Below, piece after piece: positions 1-7,995 of a DNA stretch of 17,608 nt; within the stretch, counting starts at the first letter, position 1; each line of letters starts with the position of its first letter. A program made the position numbers and the translations under genes. The DNA comes from Anaerolineae bacterium (GTDB lineage Bacteria > Chloroflexota > Anaerolineae > Aggregatilineales > Phototrophicaceae), in assembly GCA_020848855.1 (NCBI GenBank), contig JADLHH010000117.1, forward strand, positions 1 to 17,608, in the 5' to 3' direction. The notes below the pieces were generated by a model. That model worked only from the letters and a program-made list of their open reading frames with translations, was not told the DNA's origin and did no database searches.

Positions 1-908
1 CCAAGCTGGACGAAGTGCAGTTTGTGTTCCTGGATCAGCAGGTTCAGTTGGCGAACTTCGAAGCCGGTACGCTTGGCGTTGCTGAAGTGCCGAATGCCGA
101 CATCCCGCGCATTCTGGCTAGCCCGACCCTGAGCGCCGGCTACTTCACCGGTCCCGGCACCTGCACGTACTACTACGGCTTCAACTCCGAGAGCGTGCCG
201 TTCAACGACGCCCGCGTGCGCCGCGCCTTCTCGATGGCAATTGACCGTCAGGCGATTGTCGAGAACGTGACCCGCGCCGGCGAAAGCCCGGCGGGCTTCT
301 TCGCGCTGCCGAGCCTGAATGCCGCTCCGGTGCAGGCGGATTACCCCGGCATGGGCATCACGACCGATCCCGAAGGCGCCAAGGTGCTGTGGCAGGAATA
401 TCTGGACGAGACCGGCACACAGGCGAGTGATTATACGCCGAGCCTGCTGTACAACACCAGCTCACTGCATGAAGCGATGGCTCAGGCTGTTCAGCAGATG
501 TGGAGCGAGACCCTCGGTGTCACCGTTCAGCTCACCGTGCAGGACTTCGCCACCTACCTCGAAGAACGCGGCAACTTCGACATCTACCGCGCCGGCTGGT
601 GCTTCGACTATCCTGACTCGCACAATTTCTACTACGATGCGGGCTGGCACAGCGACCTGCTGGCGGAGAACGACACTCACTGGAGCAATGCCGATTATGA
701 CAGCTTCATCGACCAGGCTTTCGCAGCCCCGACCGTCGAAGAACGTCGTGATCTGTATGCCCAGGCGGACAACATTCTGGTGAACACCGATGCGGCAATC
801 GCGCCGATCTACTTCTACGTTACCAAAGACCTGACGCAGCCGGATGTCGTGCGCACGCATTCGCTCATCACCCGCGAAGCCTACGAAAAGTGGGATCTCA
901 ACGGCTAG
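1..908 (+). CDS. ABC transporter substrate-binding protein, family 5 (OppA/DppA-like), 5' partial
   Basis: This is the C-terminal 301 residues of an extracytoplasmic solute-binding protein of the SBP_bac_5 type, which captures peptides or similar solutes and delivers them to an inner-membrane permease pair. The reading frame is open from base 3, so the GTG at 15 is internal and the true start, signal peptide and lipobox lie before the window. Visible family features are the segment NDARVRRAFSMAIDRQAIV, typical of OppA-like proteins, and late aromatic-rich stretches (YRAGWCFDYPDSHNFYY). The chain ends in KWDLNG. The two permease genes that follow in the same direction support the call. The substrate cannot be read from sequence, and dipeptide, oligopeptide or nickel-type importers share this fold. 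The gap to the next gene is 91 bp and is filled mostly by a hairpin. Confidence 0.9.
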   Translation, partial: KLDEVQFVFLDQQVQLANFEAGTLGVAEVPNADIPRILASPTLSAGYFTGPGTCTYYYGFNSESVPFNDARVRRAFSMAIDRQAIVENVTRAGESPAGFFALPSLNAAPVQADYPGMGITTDPEGAKVLWQEYLDETGTQASDYTPSLLYNTSSLHEAMAQAVQQMWSETLGVTVQLTVQDFATYLEERGNFDIYRAGWCFDYPDSHNFYYDAGWHSDLLAENDTHWSNADYDSFIDQAFAAPTVEERRDLYAQADNILVNTDAAIAPIYFYVTKDLTQPDVVRTHSLITREAYEKWDLNG

Positions 909-933
909 ACCGTGCGGGGAGTATAGTTAACTT

Positions 934-977
934 GTAGGGGTATGGCTCGGCAACCGATGGTTGCACCATACCCCTAC
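934..977. repeat. Two-tier hairpin repeat between binding-protein and permease genes
   Basis: A perfect 12-bp inverted repeat, GTAGGGGTATGG (934-945) and CCATACCCCTAC (966-977), encloses a second 6-bp stem GCAACC (950-955) / GGTTGC (959-964) with a 3-nt loop. Four unpaired bases lie on the left and one on the right between the stems. The element at 7996-8040 has the same geometry with different stem sequence, so this looks like a member of a dispersed family rather than a private terminator. It has no U-tract. Its place between a binding-protein gene and its permeases is where RNA hairpins often protect the upstream message and lower downstream expression; that role is inferred. Confidence 0.75.
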
Positions 978-999
978 CCATATCAGGATAGTGTAAGTT

Positions 1000-2016
1000 A
1001 TGGCAAGGTTCATCTTCCGCCGCCTCCTCTGGATGCTGCTCGTGCTCACGGTCGTTTCGGCGATCACCTTTACACTGATGCGTACCGTCCCCGGAGGTCC
1101 ATTCCAGACCGAGCGCGGCGTTCCCCAGTCGGTGCTGAACAATATCGCCGAAAAGTACAACCTCAACGCGACGCTCCCTGAGCAGTACCTGAAGTGGATA
1201 GGCGACATCGTCGTACCGCGCATTACCGATGCGAGCTTTAGGCGCACCGCTGTCGAAGATTATCTGGTCAACATACCGCTGCCCATTCTGGGCGAAAAAG
1301 CTGCGCTCCGCTGGGGGAACTTCGGTCCGTCGCTGAAGAACCGCAGCAGCACGGTCACCAGCATTTTCCAGGATAACCTGCCGGTCTCGATTCAATTGGG
1401 GACGGCGGCGCTGGCGGTGGCGATGGTCATCGGCATTCCTGCCGGCATCATCGCCGCGCTGAACCGCAACACCATCTACGACTACGCGGGCATGGGAGTC
1501 GCCATCATCGGCGTATCCGTGCCGGTGATCGTGATGGGACCCATCCTGCAGTACGCTTTCGGCGTCCAGTGGAAGCTGTTACCGGTTTCCGGCTGGGGGT
1601 CGGTCGCGCAGTTGGTGCTGCCGGCGTTCGCGCTCGGCTTCGCGCAGTCGGCGCTGCTTGCCAGGCTCACGCGCGCCAGCCTGCTGCAGGTTATGAACGA
1701 AGATTTCATCCGTACCGCGCGCGCTAAAGGCTTGAGCGAGCGGATGGTGGTCATCTTCCACGCCTTGAAAAATTCGCTGATCCCGTGCGTCACCGTACTG
1801 GGACCGCTTTTCGCCGCCCTGCTGACCGGGACATTCGTCACCGAGACGATCTTCGGCATCCCCGGCATGGGGCGCTTCTTCGTGACCAGCGTCACCAACC
1901 GCGATTATCCGGTGATCATGGGCACGATCTTACTGTATGCCGCTTTTCTGGTCATTATGAATATGGTCGTCGATATTGTGTATGCGTGGCTCGACCCGCG
2001 TATCCGGTTTGATTGA
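1000..2016 (+). CDS. ABC transporter permease, OppB/DppB type
   Basis: 338-residue inner-membrane permease that forms one half of the translocation channel of a peptide-type importer. The N-terminus MARFIFRRLLWMLLVL is the usual OppB opening, with TM1 at about 9-28. A soluble stretch of about 95 residues (30-125) separates it from TM2 and is long for the family. The EAA loop that docks the ATPase lies at about 235-260 (DFIRTARAKGLSER, conserved Gly244). FGIPGMGRFF (285-294) and the terminal LDPRIRF are further family signatures. The ATG at 1000 has AGGA at 985-988, 11 nt upstream, so translation initiation may be modest. The stop is followed 10 nt later by the OppC-type gene. No ATPase gene is present in the window, so the energising subunits must be encoded upstream or elsewhere. 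Confidence 0.93.
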   Translation: MARFIFRRLLWMLLVLTVVSAITFTLMRTVPGGPFQTERGVPQSVLNNIAEKYNLNATLPEQYLKWIGDIVVPRITDASFRRTAVEDYLVNIPLPILGEKAALRWGNFGPSLKNRSSTVTSIFQDNLPVSIQLGTAALAVAMVIGIPAGIIAALNRNTIYDYAGMGVAIIGVSVPVIVMGPILQYAFGVQWKLLPVSGWGSVAQLVLPAFALGFAQSALLARLTRASLLQVMNEDFIRTARAKGLSERMVVIFHALKNSLIPCVTVLGPLFAALLTGTFVTETIFGIPGMGRFFVTSVTNRDYPVIMGTILLYAAFLVIMNMVVDIVYAWLDPRIRFD

Positions 2017-2026
2017 GAGGTACGAA

Positions 2027-3070
2027 ATGGCAGTGGCGGAAAGCAAGCAAAAAACCGGAACGGGCGTAGTCAAAATCGAGCAGCCGGTGAAGGGCGAGAG
2101 CCTGTGGATGGACGCCTGGCGTCGGCTGCGGCGCAACCGTATGGCACTTCTCGGCATCGTGATCATCATCATCAACATTCTGATGGCGATCTTCGCCGCG
2201 CAGATCGCCCCGCGCGATTACGCCACCAACTCGCTGCGCGACAACAACGCCGCGCCATTATGGGTGACGAAAGTCTTTCCGAACATGGTGCCCACCGAAA
2301 ACGGCGGCTATATTACCATCAACGAGAATTACTTTCTCGGCGCGGACAACCTGGGGCGCGACATTCTGAGCCGCATCATTTACGGGTCGCGGGTGTCGCT
2401 GCTCGTCGCCTTCGTCGGTCCCACCGTCTCGCTGCTGGTTGGCATCTCGTTCGGGCTGCTTTCCGGCTACCTCGGCGGTCGGGCAGACAACATCATGATG
2501 CGCTTTGTCGACGTGATGTATGCGTTTCCAACCCTGCTGCTCGTCATTCTGCTGATGGCGTTCTTCCGTTCGAGCTTCGCCAAAACCGATCCGGGTACGT
2601 TCGCTTACAGCGTCGGGCAGCTTGATCAGTCGATGGGTGGGATGCTGTTCATCTTCATCGGCGTTGGCATCACCTCGTGGATGAACCTGGCGCGGCTGGT
2701 GCGCGGGCAAATCCTTTCGGTGCGCGAGAAAGAGTATATCGAGGCGGCGCGCTCGATTGGTACGGGCACGCGTGGGATCATGTTCCGGCATATGCTGCCC
2801 AACATTCTCGGTCCCATCATCGTCGCCGAAACGCTCACCATCCCGACCTACATTTCCTACGAAGCGTTCCTCAGTTTCATCGGCTTGGGCGTAAACCCGC
2901 CGACGCCAAGCTGGGGCGCGATGATTTCGGAAGGGTCACGCTCGATTAGCGCTTACCCGAATCAGGCGATTTTCCCGGCGCTGGCGCTGTTCATGGTGAT
3001 GTTCGCGTTCAACTTCCTGGGGGATGGCTTGCGCGACGCGCTTGACCCGCGTATGCGCGGCGTGGATTAG
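2027..3070 (+). CDS. ABC transporter permease, OppC/DppC type
   Basis: 347-residue partner permease. I chose ATG 2027 because GAGAGG (2015-2020) sits 6 nt upstream and the frame before it overlaps the OppB gene. An N-terminal cytoplasmic segment with WRRLRRNRMALLG (31-43) leads into TM1 at about 40-60, as in OppC proteins. The signature FLGADNLGRDILSRIIYGSR occupies 103-122. The EAA loop is EYIEAARSIGTGTRG (236-250, Gly245), and SYEAFLSFIGLGV and PPTPSWGAMI follow (278-300). The end, LDPRMRGVD, mirrors LDPRIRFD of OppB. An insertion of about 25 residues near 182-205 and another near 75-100 make it somewhat longer than typical members. The gene is the last of its operon: a strong hairpin terminator begins 18 bp after its stop. 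Confidence 0.93.
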   Translation: MAVAESKQKTGTGVVKIEQPVKGESLWMDAWRRLRRNRMALLGIVIIIINILMAIFAAQIAPRDYATNSLRDNNAAPLWVTKVFPNMVPTENGGYITINENYFLGADNLGRDILSRIIYGSRVSLLVAFVGPTVSLLVGISFGLLSGYLGGRADNIMMRFVDVMYAFPTLLLVILLMAFFRSSFAKTDPGTFAYSVGQLDQSMGGMLFIFIGVGITSWMNLARLVRGQILSVREKEYIEAARSIGTGTRGIMFRHMLPNILGPIIVAETLTIPTYISYEAFLSFIGLGVNPPTPSWGAMISEGSRSISAYPNQAIFPALALFMVMFAFNFLGDGLRDALDPRMRGVD

Positions 3071-3087
3071 CTGGGGCGACACAACTG

Positions 3088-3129
3088 ATCGGGGAGCGCG
3101 ACAAGACGGGGTTGTCGCGCTCCCCCGAT
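3088..3129 (+). terminator. Hairpin terminator of the ABC importer operon
   Basis: A 17-bp GC-rich arm (3088-3104, ATCGGGGAGCGCGACAA) pairs with 3112-3129, with a single bulged C, across a 7-nt loop (GACGGGG). The bases after it are TGTTTAT, a weak T-rich tail. It lies 18 bp after the OppC stop and about 60 bp before the sdh promoter, so it separates the two operons. Confidence 0.8.
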
Positions 3130-3186
3130 TGTTTATCCCCCATGTAATTCGCCGGATGACCATTTTTCTGCGTCCATACCATCTCG

Positions 3187-3215
3187 TTTGCAGGCTCCCG
3201 TGCCGGTGCTATAAT
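3187..3215 (+). promoter_or_regulatory. Sigma70-type promoter of the sdh operon
   Basis: A perfect TATAAT (3210-3215) is preceded at exactly 17 bp by TTTGCA (3187-3192), which matches the -35 consensus at 4 of 6 positions. The predicted start is near 3222, giving an 88-nt leader before the TTG start of the anchor gene. It sits right after the terminator of the preceding operon and is the only good promoter match I found in this gap. The rest of the 3130-3309 gap holds nothing else I recognise. Confidence 0.65.
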
Positions 3216-3294
3216 TCGAAAAATACTTCTTTCGCACAAATTTTAGCGGCGTCACTCCCACACGCTGCCACTCGTTAGATCAGTTTATACATTC

Positions 3295-3300
3295 AGGAGA
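3295..3300 (+). promoter_or_regulatory. Ribosome binding site selecting a TTG start
   Basis: AGGAGA is placed 9 nt before TTG 3310. It is the strongest Shine-Dalgarno in the region, and it decides for TTG 3310 over the in-frame GTG at 3322, which would leave the site too far away. Confidence 0.6.
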
Positions 3301-3309
3301 AAGCCCACC

Positions 3310-4314
3310 TTGACCTCGCTTGTGCTAACACTTACCGAGACGCTGCGCTATCGCGGCGCGATCGGGCAGTGGAGCTGGGTGCTGCACCGTATCACCGGCT
3401 TGGGCGTGCTGCTGTTCCTGACTCTCCACGTCATCGATACCTCGTGGTCGGTCTTCTACCCGGAACTGTACGTCGAAGCAATCGCCACTTATCAGACGCC
3501 GCTGTTCACCATCGGCGAGTTCGCGCTGGTGGCGGCGGTGGTTTACCACGCCCTGAACGGCATTCGGATCGTCGTCTTCGACTTCCGCCCGCGCTGGTGG
3601 AAATACCAGCAGCGCGCCGCTTACTGGGTGCTGGGGATCAGCGTCGTGATCTGCGTGCCCACTTTCCTGATCATGTTCGCGCACGTCCTCGACTTCTACA
3701 ACAGCGGCGGACAGGTGCTGGGGCTGGTCGAAGTGCTGACCGCTCAGCTTCCGTTCGTGGCGGGCTTTGCAGCCGCCATTATTGCCGCGCTGGTGCTGGC
3801 GGGCGTGTCGTCGGTCATCCTGCCGGATCGCCCACAGACCGGCAGGCCGCGCGCCAGCCGTCTGGAGAAATTCTGGTGGTCGTACATGCGCGTGAGCGGC
3901 ATTTTGATCCTGCCGCTGGTGTTCGGTCACCTGGCGATGCAGCATCTGATTCAGGGCGTGTTCGACATCACCGCTGCCGGACATTCGGTCGTCGGAACCG
4001 ATTTGGTCAACCAGACCGGCACGTCGGTCGAATTCGTGGCGCGGCGCTGGCAGATGCTGGTCGCCGGGGTGGCGGTGTGGCGCGTTTACGACATCGCCCT
4101 GCTGGCGCTGGCGGTCATTCACGGCTTCAACGGTCTGCGCTATGTGCTGACCGATTACACGATGGAATCGACCTGGCTGAAGCGCGCGGCGATCTACCTG
4201 TGCGTGATCGCGGCGGTTATCCTGCTGGTGCTCGGCGGGCTGGCGCTGTTCAGCACGATTGATCAGTCGGCAATCGACATCGCGCAGCAGGCGGCGCAAA
4301 CCTTGCACGAATGA
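3310..4314 (+). CDS. sdhC: Succinate dehydrogenase membrane anchor, fused SdhC-SdhD (cytochrome b subunit)
   Basis: 334-residue membrane protein that would anchor the SdhA-SdhB catalytic dimer and pass electrons to quinone. Two anchor modules are visible in tandem. The SdhC-like half has SWVLHRITG (22-30) and HALNGIR (80-86) followed by Asp91. The SdhD-like half has SYMRVSG (191-197), His207 and His212, and HGFNGLR (271-277) followed by Asp282. Each HxxxG[IL]R motif is a candidate heme or quinone site. I count hydrophobic segments at about 28-48, 67-90, 104-127, 148-170, 192-215, 253-280 and 293-316, seven in all. Ordinary SdhC and SdhD have three each, both starting in the cytoplasm. The extra segment at 148-170 is what a topologically correct head-to-tail fusion needs. 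Known one-chain anchors (type B) have five helices, so this is not simply one of those. No separate sdhD follows. Confidence 0.85.
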   Translation: MTSLVLTLTETLRYRGAIGQWSWVLHRITGLGVLLFLTLHVIDTSWSVFYPELYVEAIATYQTPLFTIGEFALVAAVVYHALNGIRIVVFDFRPRWWKYQQRAAYWVLGISVVICVPTFLIMFAHVLDFYNSGGQVLGLVEVLTAQLPFVAGFAAAIIAALVLAGVSSVILPDRPQTGRPRASRLEKFWWSYMRVSGILILPLVFGHLAMQHLIQGVFDITAAGHSVVGTDLVNQTGTSVEFVARRWQMLVAGVAVWRVYDIALLALAVIHGFNGLRYVLTDYTMESTWLKRAAIYLCVIAAVILLVLGGLALFSTIDQSAIDIAQQAAQTLHE

Positions 4315-4330
4315 GTCGTTGAGGTTCGGC

Positions 4331-5254
4331 ATGGCGGACAGCACAAGCTCAACTCCTCGAATCATTGCAGCGTGGGTGATGGTCGTTATCTTCGCCATCT
4401 TCTGCCTGATCCTGCTGCCGATTGGACTCGACGCGGGCAACACCGAGCTGCTGGTTGGCTTCGGCTCGTTCGTGCTGTGGATGGTGATCATGGGCATCCT
4501 GCTCACGCTCGACTGGATACCGTCCAGCCGGGACGATAGCTGCGTCGCCGACCACGACTGTCACTGCGAAGCGCTGCTCTCTGGGCATAAGAAAATCAAG
4601 CAGCCGATCAATACCTGGTCGGATCTCGGCTTCGTCGCCGGCGGCTTGATCATCATGTTCCTGATCGGTCAGGATCGGCTGAGCGGCGTGCCTGCCGCCA
4701 ACCCGATGCGCGAAACGAGCCTGTATTCCATTGCCTACGGCTTGCTGGCGATCTACCTGGGACCCGGCAGCATGTTCTACCACGCCTCGATCAAGAAATG
4801 GGGCGGCTGGGCGGATAACATGTCGATGGTGCTGTGGACGGCGTTCCTGCTGGTGTACGTGTTCGCGCGCGGCATCCCGCTGCCGGACAGCCTCGCCGTG
4901 ATCGTCTTTCTGGTGATCGTCTCGACCAGCGGCGTGATCATCTGGTTCGTCGAAGGCAGCGGCAAGTATATTTTTGGCGGTATGGTCGCGGTATGGGGCG
5001 TTCTGGAGATCGTCATTCTGATCGCCCAGGCGACCGGCGGCGCGATCATGGGGCTGCACCGCACCGAGTGGGGATATCTGGTCGGCGCGGGCATTTCGTT
5101 CGCGGCGGCTGTCATCATCTGGACGTATTCGAAAGACGGCAAGCCCTGGTGCCGCCCGTATTCGGTCGCGCAGGGGCACGCCATCTGGCATTTTCTCTCG
5201 GCGCTGAGCGCGTACTTTATCTTCCTGTACCTGCGTTCAGAAGTTATGGTCTAA
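4331..5254 (+). CDS. Ceramidase-like CREST-superfamily membrane hydrolase
   Basis: 307-residue polytopic protein, probably a zinc-dependent membrane amidase or lipid hydrolase. I chose ATG 4331 (GAGG at 4321-4324) because the frame upstream overlaps the anchor gene in a different, arginine-rich register. The catalytic pattern of alkaline ceramidases is fully present: Ser147 and His151 four residues apart (GPGSMFYH), Asp162 eleven further on, and His283/His287 in the last helix (GHAIWH). This Ser/His/Asp/His/His spacing matches that known for human ACER3, where the three histidines bind zinc. The N-terminal segment CHCEALL and IKQPINTWSDLGFV (77-102) corresponds to the calcium-site region of ceramidases, with Gln91 where ACER3 has a glutamate. 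It lies 16 bp after the anchor gene and 9 bp before sdhA, so it is surely co-transcribed with sdh. The substrate is unknown; ceramide is only one option. Confidence 0.82.
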   Translation: MADSTSSTPRIIAAWVMVVIFAIFCLILLPIGLDAGNTELLVGFGSFVLWMVIMGILLTLDWIPSSRDDSCVADHDCHCEALLSGHKKIKQPINTWSDLGFVAGGLIIMFLIGQDRLSGVPAANPMRETSLYSIAYGLLAIYLGPGSMFYHASIKKWGGWADNMSMVLWTAFLLVYVFARGIPLPDSLAVIVFLVIVSTSGVIIWFVEGSGKYIFGGMVAVWGVLEIVILIAQATGGAIMGLHRTEWGYLVGAGISFAAAVIIWTYSKDGKPWCRPYSVAQGHAIWHFLSALSAYFIFLYLRSEVMV

Positions 5255-5263
5255 GGTCGTGGC

Positions 5264-7090
5264 ATGAAAACACATCAATACGAGTCGCTGATCGTCGGCG
5301 CGGGGGGCGCGGGGCTGATGGCAGCCCTGTACGCCAGCAAGGGCGGCGCTCAGGTCGCGGTGATCAGCAAGCTCTACCCGACGCGCAGCCATACCGGCGC
5401 GGCGCAGGGGGGCATTGGCGCGGCGCTCGGCAATCTGGAAGAAGATAAACCTATCTGGCACGCCTACGACACCGTCAAGGGCGGCGACTATCTGGTCGAC
5501 CAGAACGCCGCGCACGTGCTGGCGGAAAACGCCGTCGACGCGGTGATCGAACTGGAGCACATGGGCTTGCCGTTCGACCGCACGCCCGAAGGCAAAATCA
5601 GCCAGCGGCGCTTCGGCGGGCACACCAGCAACTTTGGCGAAAAGCCCGTTCGCCGCGCCTGCCACGCGGCTGACCGCACCGGACACATGATCCTGCAGAC
5701 GCTCTACCAGCAGTGCATCAAGAACAACGTGACCTTCTTCGACGAATTCCACGTTGTGGACGTGATCCAGAACAACGGCGCGGTGTGCGGCGTCATCGCC
5801 GTCGACCTGAGCACGGGCGAAATCCACATCTTCCATGCCAAAGCCACTCTGTTCGCCACCGGCGGCTGGGGGCGCGTGTGGTCGGTGACGAGCAACGCGC
5901 ACAGCCTCACTGGCGACGGCGCGGCGCTGGTCTACCGGCGCGGCATTCCGCTGCAGGACATGGAATTTTTCCAGATTCACCCGCCTGGCATTTACAAGCT
6001 CGGCATTCTGATCACCGAAGGCGTGCGCGGCGAAGGCGGCGTGCTGATCAACGGGCGCGGCGAGCGCTTCATGGAACGCTACGCCCCCAACATCAAAGAC
6101 CTTGCCAGCCGCGACGTGGTCAGCCGGGCGATCTACCTCGAAATCCGCGAGGGGCGCGGCATCAAGGGCAAGGATTACGTCTATCTGGATGTGACGCCGG
6201 AAACCGTCAATCGCTATCTTGCCGAAGCGGGCGAGACCCGGCGCATCGACGCCAACTACGTCGAATCCAAGCTGCCGGACATCCTCGACTTCTGCCGCGT
6301 GTATCTCGGCGTCGACCCGGTCAAGGAGCCGATGCCAATCCAGCCGACCGCGCATTATGCGATGGGCGGTATTCCCACCAACATCGATGCCGAAGTTGTA
6401 ATCGACGAAAACTGGACGGTGCTGCCCGGTCTGTACGCGGCGGGCGAAGTCGCCTGCGTGAGCGTTCACGGCGCGAACCGTCTCGGCACGAACTCGCTGG
6501 TCGATCTGATCGTGTTCGGTCGGCGCGGCGGCATGAAGATCGCCGAATACGTCAAGCACGCCGATTACGTGCCGCTGCCTGCCAATCCGTCCGCCGAAGT
6601 CGAAGCCGAGATGAGCCGCATCCGCACCAGCAGCGGCAAGACGCGCCCCGGCGAACTGCGTCAGACGATGCAGAAGACGATGATGAGCGACGTTGGCGTT
6701 TTTCGCAACGCGACGGACATGAATTCGGCGCTCAACACTCTGCGCGAGCTGCGCGAGCGCTTCCAGAACGACCTGACGATTGACGACAAGGGCATGAAGT
6801 TCAATACCGACCTGCTCGAAGCGTGGGAGCTTGGCTGCCTGCTCGACCTCGCCGAGATCACGACCCTGAGCGCGATCAACCGCACCGAAAGCCGGGGCGG
6901 GCACAGCCGCGAGGACTACCCCAAGCGCGACGACGAAAACTGGATGGTGCATACGCTCATCAAGCGTCCGGCGGAGCGCGGGGCGTACCCGAAGGGCGAC
7001 CTGCACCCGGAGATCAATACCGCCAAGAAGGTCGATATGTCGCTGGCGGAGCAGGACGAGCGCTTCAAGCCGAAAGTCCGTACATATTAA
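5264..7090 (+). CDS. sdhA: Succinate dehydrogenase flavoprotein subunit SdhA
   Basis: 608-residue FAD subunit that oxidises succinate to fumarate (complex II, TCA cycle), on the cytoplasmic face of the membrane. The dinucleotide-binding GAGGAG is at 12-17. [12 protein letters not shown] (41-52) carries His43, the residue expected to bind FAD covalently. The active site is complete: His239 (QIHPPG), GVRGEGG (253-259), Arg283 (SRDVVSR) as proton-transfer arginine, His364 (HYAMGG), and Arg406 ([14 protein letters not shown]). The C-terminal domain has the usual [18 protein letters not shown] segment. HPPG replaces the more common HPTG next to the substrate His. The length is typical for SdhA and too long for L-aspartate oxidase, and the SdhB gene follows, so NadB is excluded. 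The direction of catalysis (Sdh or Frd) cannot be fixed from sequence alone. The spacing from the upstream gene is 9 bp. The gap to sdhB is 105 bp and holds a heptamer-based palindrome. Confidence 0.97.
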   Translation: MKTHQYESLIVGAGGAGLMAALYASKGGAQVAVISKLYPTRSHTGAAQGGIGAALGNLEEDKPIWHAYDTVKGGDYLVDQNAAHVLAENAVDAVIELEHMGLPFDRTPEGKISQRRFGGHTSNFGEKPVRRACHAADRTGHMILQTLYQQCIKNNVTFFDEFHVVDVIQNNGAVCGVIAVDLSTGEIHIFHAKATLFATGGWGRVWSVTSNAHSLTGDGAALVYRRGIPLQDMEFFQIHPPGIYKLGILITEGVRGEGGVLINGRGERFMERYAPNIKDLASRDVVSRAIYLEIREGRGIKGKDYVYLDVTPETVNRYLAEAGETRRIDANYVESKLPDILDFCRVYLGVDPVKEPMPIQPTAHYAMGGIPTNIDAEVVIDENWTVLPGLYAAGEVACVSVHGANRLGTNSLVDLIVFGRRGGMKIAEYVKHADYVPLPANPSAEVEAEMSRIRTSSGKTRPGELRQTMQKTMMSDVGVFRNATDMNSALNTLRELRERFQNDLTIDDKGMKFNTDLLEAWELGCLLDLAEITTLSAINRTESRGGHSREDYPKRDDENWMVHTLIKRPAERGAYPKGDLHPEINTAKKVDMSLAEQDERFKPKVRTY

Positions 7091-7092
7091 CC

Positions 7093-7158
7093 AGTGCTGA
7101 GTGCTGAGTTCCGAGTACTGAGGTTTTTCTCAGCACTCAGTACTCAGCACTTGGCACT
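7093..7158. repeat. Heptamer-built imperfect palindrome between sdhA and sdhB
   Basis: The left arm 7093-7122 consists of four heptamers of the AGTGCTG kind (AGTGCTG, AGTGCTG, AGTTCCG, AGTACTG) plus AG. The right arm 7129-7158 is its inverse (units such as CTCAGCA and CTCAGTA). The arms pair at 25 of 30 positions around a GTTTTT loop, so the transcript would fold into one long hairpin. Runs of this AGTGCTG heptamer are known as dispersed short tandem repeats in several bacterial phyla. Its site splits sdhA from sdhB and may set their relative expression, which is an inference. Confidence 0.8.
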
Positions 7159-7195
7159 CAACCGACGCTCATATTCAGTTACAGGATGAGTCCCA

Positions 7196-7969
7196 ATGGA
7201 AGTAACGTTCCGAATTCGACGGTTTAACCCGGAAGTGCCGGGGAAGAACAAGCCTTACTGGGAAGAATTCACGCTCCAGAACGTGGATTCGACCGACCGC
7301 GTGCTGGAACTGCTGCACCGCGTCAAGTGGGAGCAGGATGGCACACTGACGCTGCGCCGGTCGTGCGCGCACGGCGTCTGCGGCTCGGATGCGATGCGTA
7401 TCAATGGGCGAAATATGCTCGCCTGCAAGGCGCTGGCGAAAGACTTCGGCACGGGCGACCGCATCAAAATTCAGGTCGAGCCGATCCTCGGCTTGCCGGT
7501 GCTGAAAGACCTCGTGGTCGACATGGAGCCGTTCTTCGCGCACTACCGTCAGGTGATGCCGTATTTCATCAACGACACGCCGCTGCCGGAAAATGGACGC
7601 GAACGGCTGCAATCGGTTGAAGACCGCGAGAAGTTCGACGACACGACCAAATGCATCCTGTGCGCCGCCTGCACGACCGCGTGTCCGTCGTTCTGGGCGA
7701 ACGGCGACTACGTCGGTCCGGCGGCGATTGTTCAGGCGCATCGCTTCATCTTCGATACCCGCGATCAGGCGCTGGACGAGCGGCTCGACGTGCTTGCCGA
7801 GCCGAACAGTGTCTGGCGCTGCCGCACCATCTACAACTGCACGCCCGCCTGCCCGCGCGGCATTCAGGTGACGCGCGCGATCGGCGAAGTCAAGCTGGCG
7901 ATCCAGCGCGGCACGCGCGACGGCGTCATCGTCGACCCACCGATGCCGTCCGGCGAAGGCGGCGGATGA
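7196..7969 (+). CDS. sdhB: Succinate dehydrogenase iron-sulfur subunit SdhB
   Basis: 257-residue protein carrying electrons from SdhA flavin to the membrane quinone site through three Fe-S clusters. The N-terminal ferredoxin-like domain has Cys57, Cys62, Asp65 and Cys77 (CAHGVCGSDA...LAC) for the 2Fe-2S centre; Asp in the fourth ligand position is also the E. coli pattern. The C-terminal domain has Cys153, Cys156, Cys159 and Cys219 for 4Fe-4S, and Cys163, Cys209 and Cys215 for 3Fe-4S (CILCAACTTACPSFW and CRTIYNCTPACPRGI). RRSCAHGVCGSD and the terminal helix TRAIGEVKLAIQRG are typical. The start ATG 7196 has AGGA at 7183-7186. The tail after about 245 is short and glycine-rich. It is separated from sdhA by a repeat, but nothing suggests a new promoter, so it is probably still one operon. 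Confidence 0.97.
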   Translation: MEVTFRIRRFNPEVPGKNKPYWEEFTLQNVDSTDRVLELLHRVKWEQDGTLTLRRSCAHGVCGSDAMRINGRNMLACKALAKDFGTGDRIKIQVEPILGLPVLKDLVVDMEPFFAHYRQVMPYFINDTPLPENGRERLQSVEDREKFDDTTKCILCAACTTACPSFWANGDYVGPAAIVQAHRFIFDTRDQALDERLDVLAEPNSVWRCRTIYNCTPACPRGIQVTRAIGEVKLAIQRGTRDGVIVDPPMPSGEGGG

Positions 7970-7995
7970 CCGCACCCCATCCACGAATAGACGTT

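Noticed and set aside
4259..4330. Upstream ATG extending the ceramidase-like protein by 24 residues
   Set aside because: It overlaps the anchor gene, and the added residues are an Arg/Ser-rich shadow with no ribosome site. ATG 4331 has GAGG upstream and fits the family.
3325..4506. A 393-codon - strand frame opposite the SdhC-SdhD gene
   Set aside because: The product is a low-complexity Gln/His/Arg chain crossing two + strand genes, with no family resemblance or start context.
5237..7006. A 589-codon open frame on the - strand opposite sdhA
   Set aside because: It mirrors sdhA codon by codon, its product is rich in Arg, His, Val and Asp with no recognisable domain, and sdhA on the + strand is certain. 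It is a by-product of high GC at third positions.
5264..7090. L-aspartate oxidase (NadB) instead of SdhA
   Set aside because: The length, the covalent-FAD histidine context [10 protein letters not shown], and the adjacent SdhB and anchor genes all point to succinate dehydrogenase.
7093..7158. CRISPR array
   Set aside because: The 7-bp units are contiguous with no spacers, and the arms are inverted. No cas genes are present.
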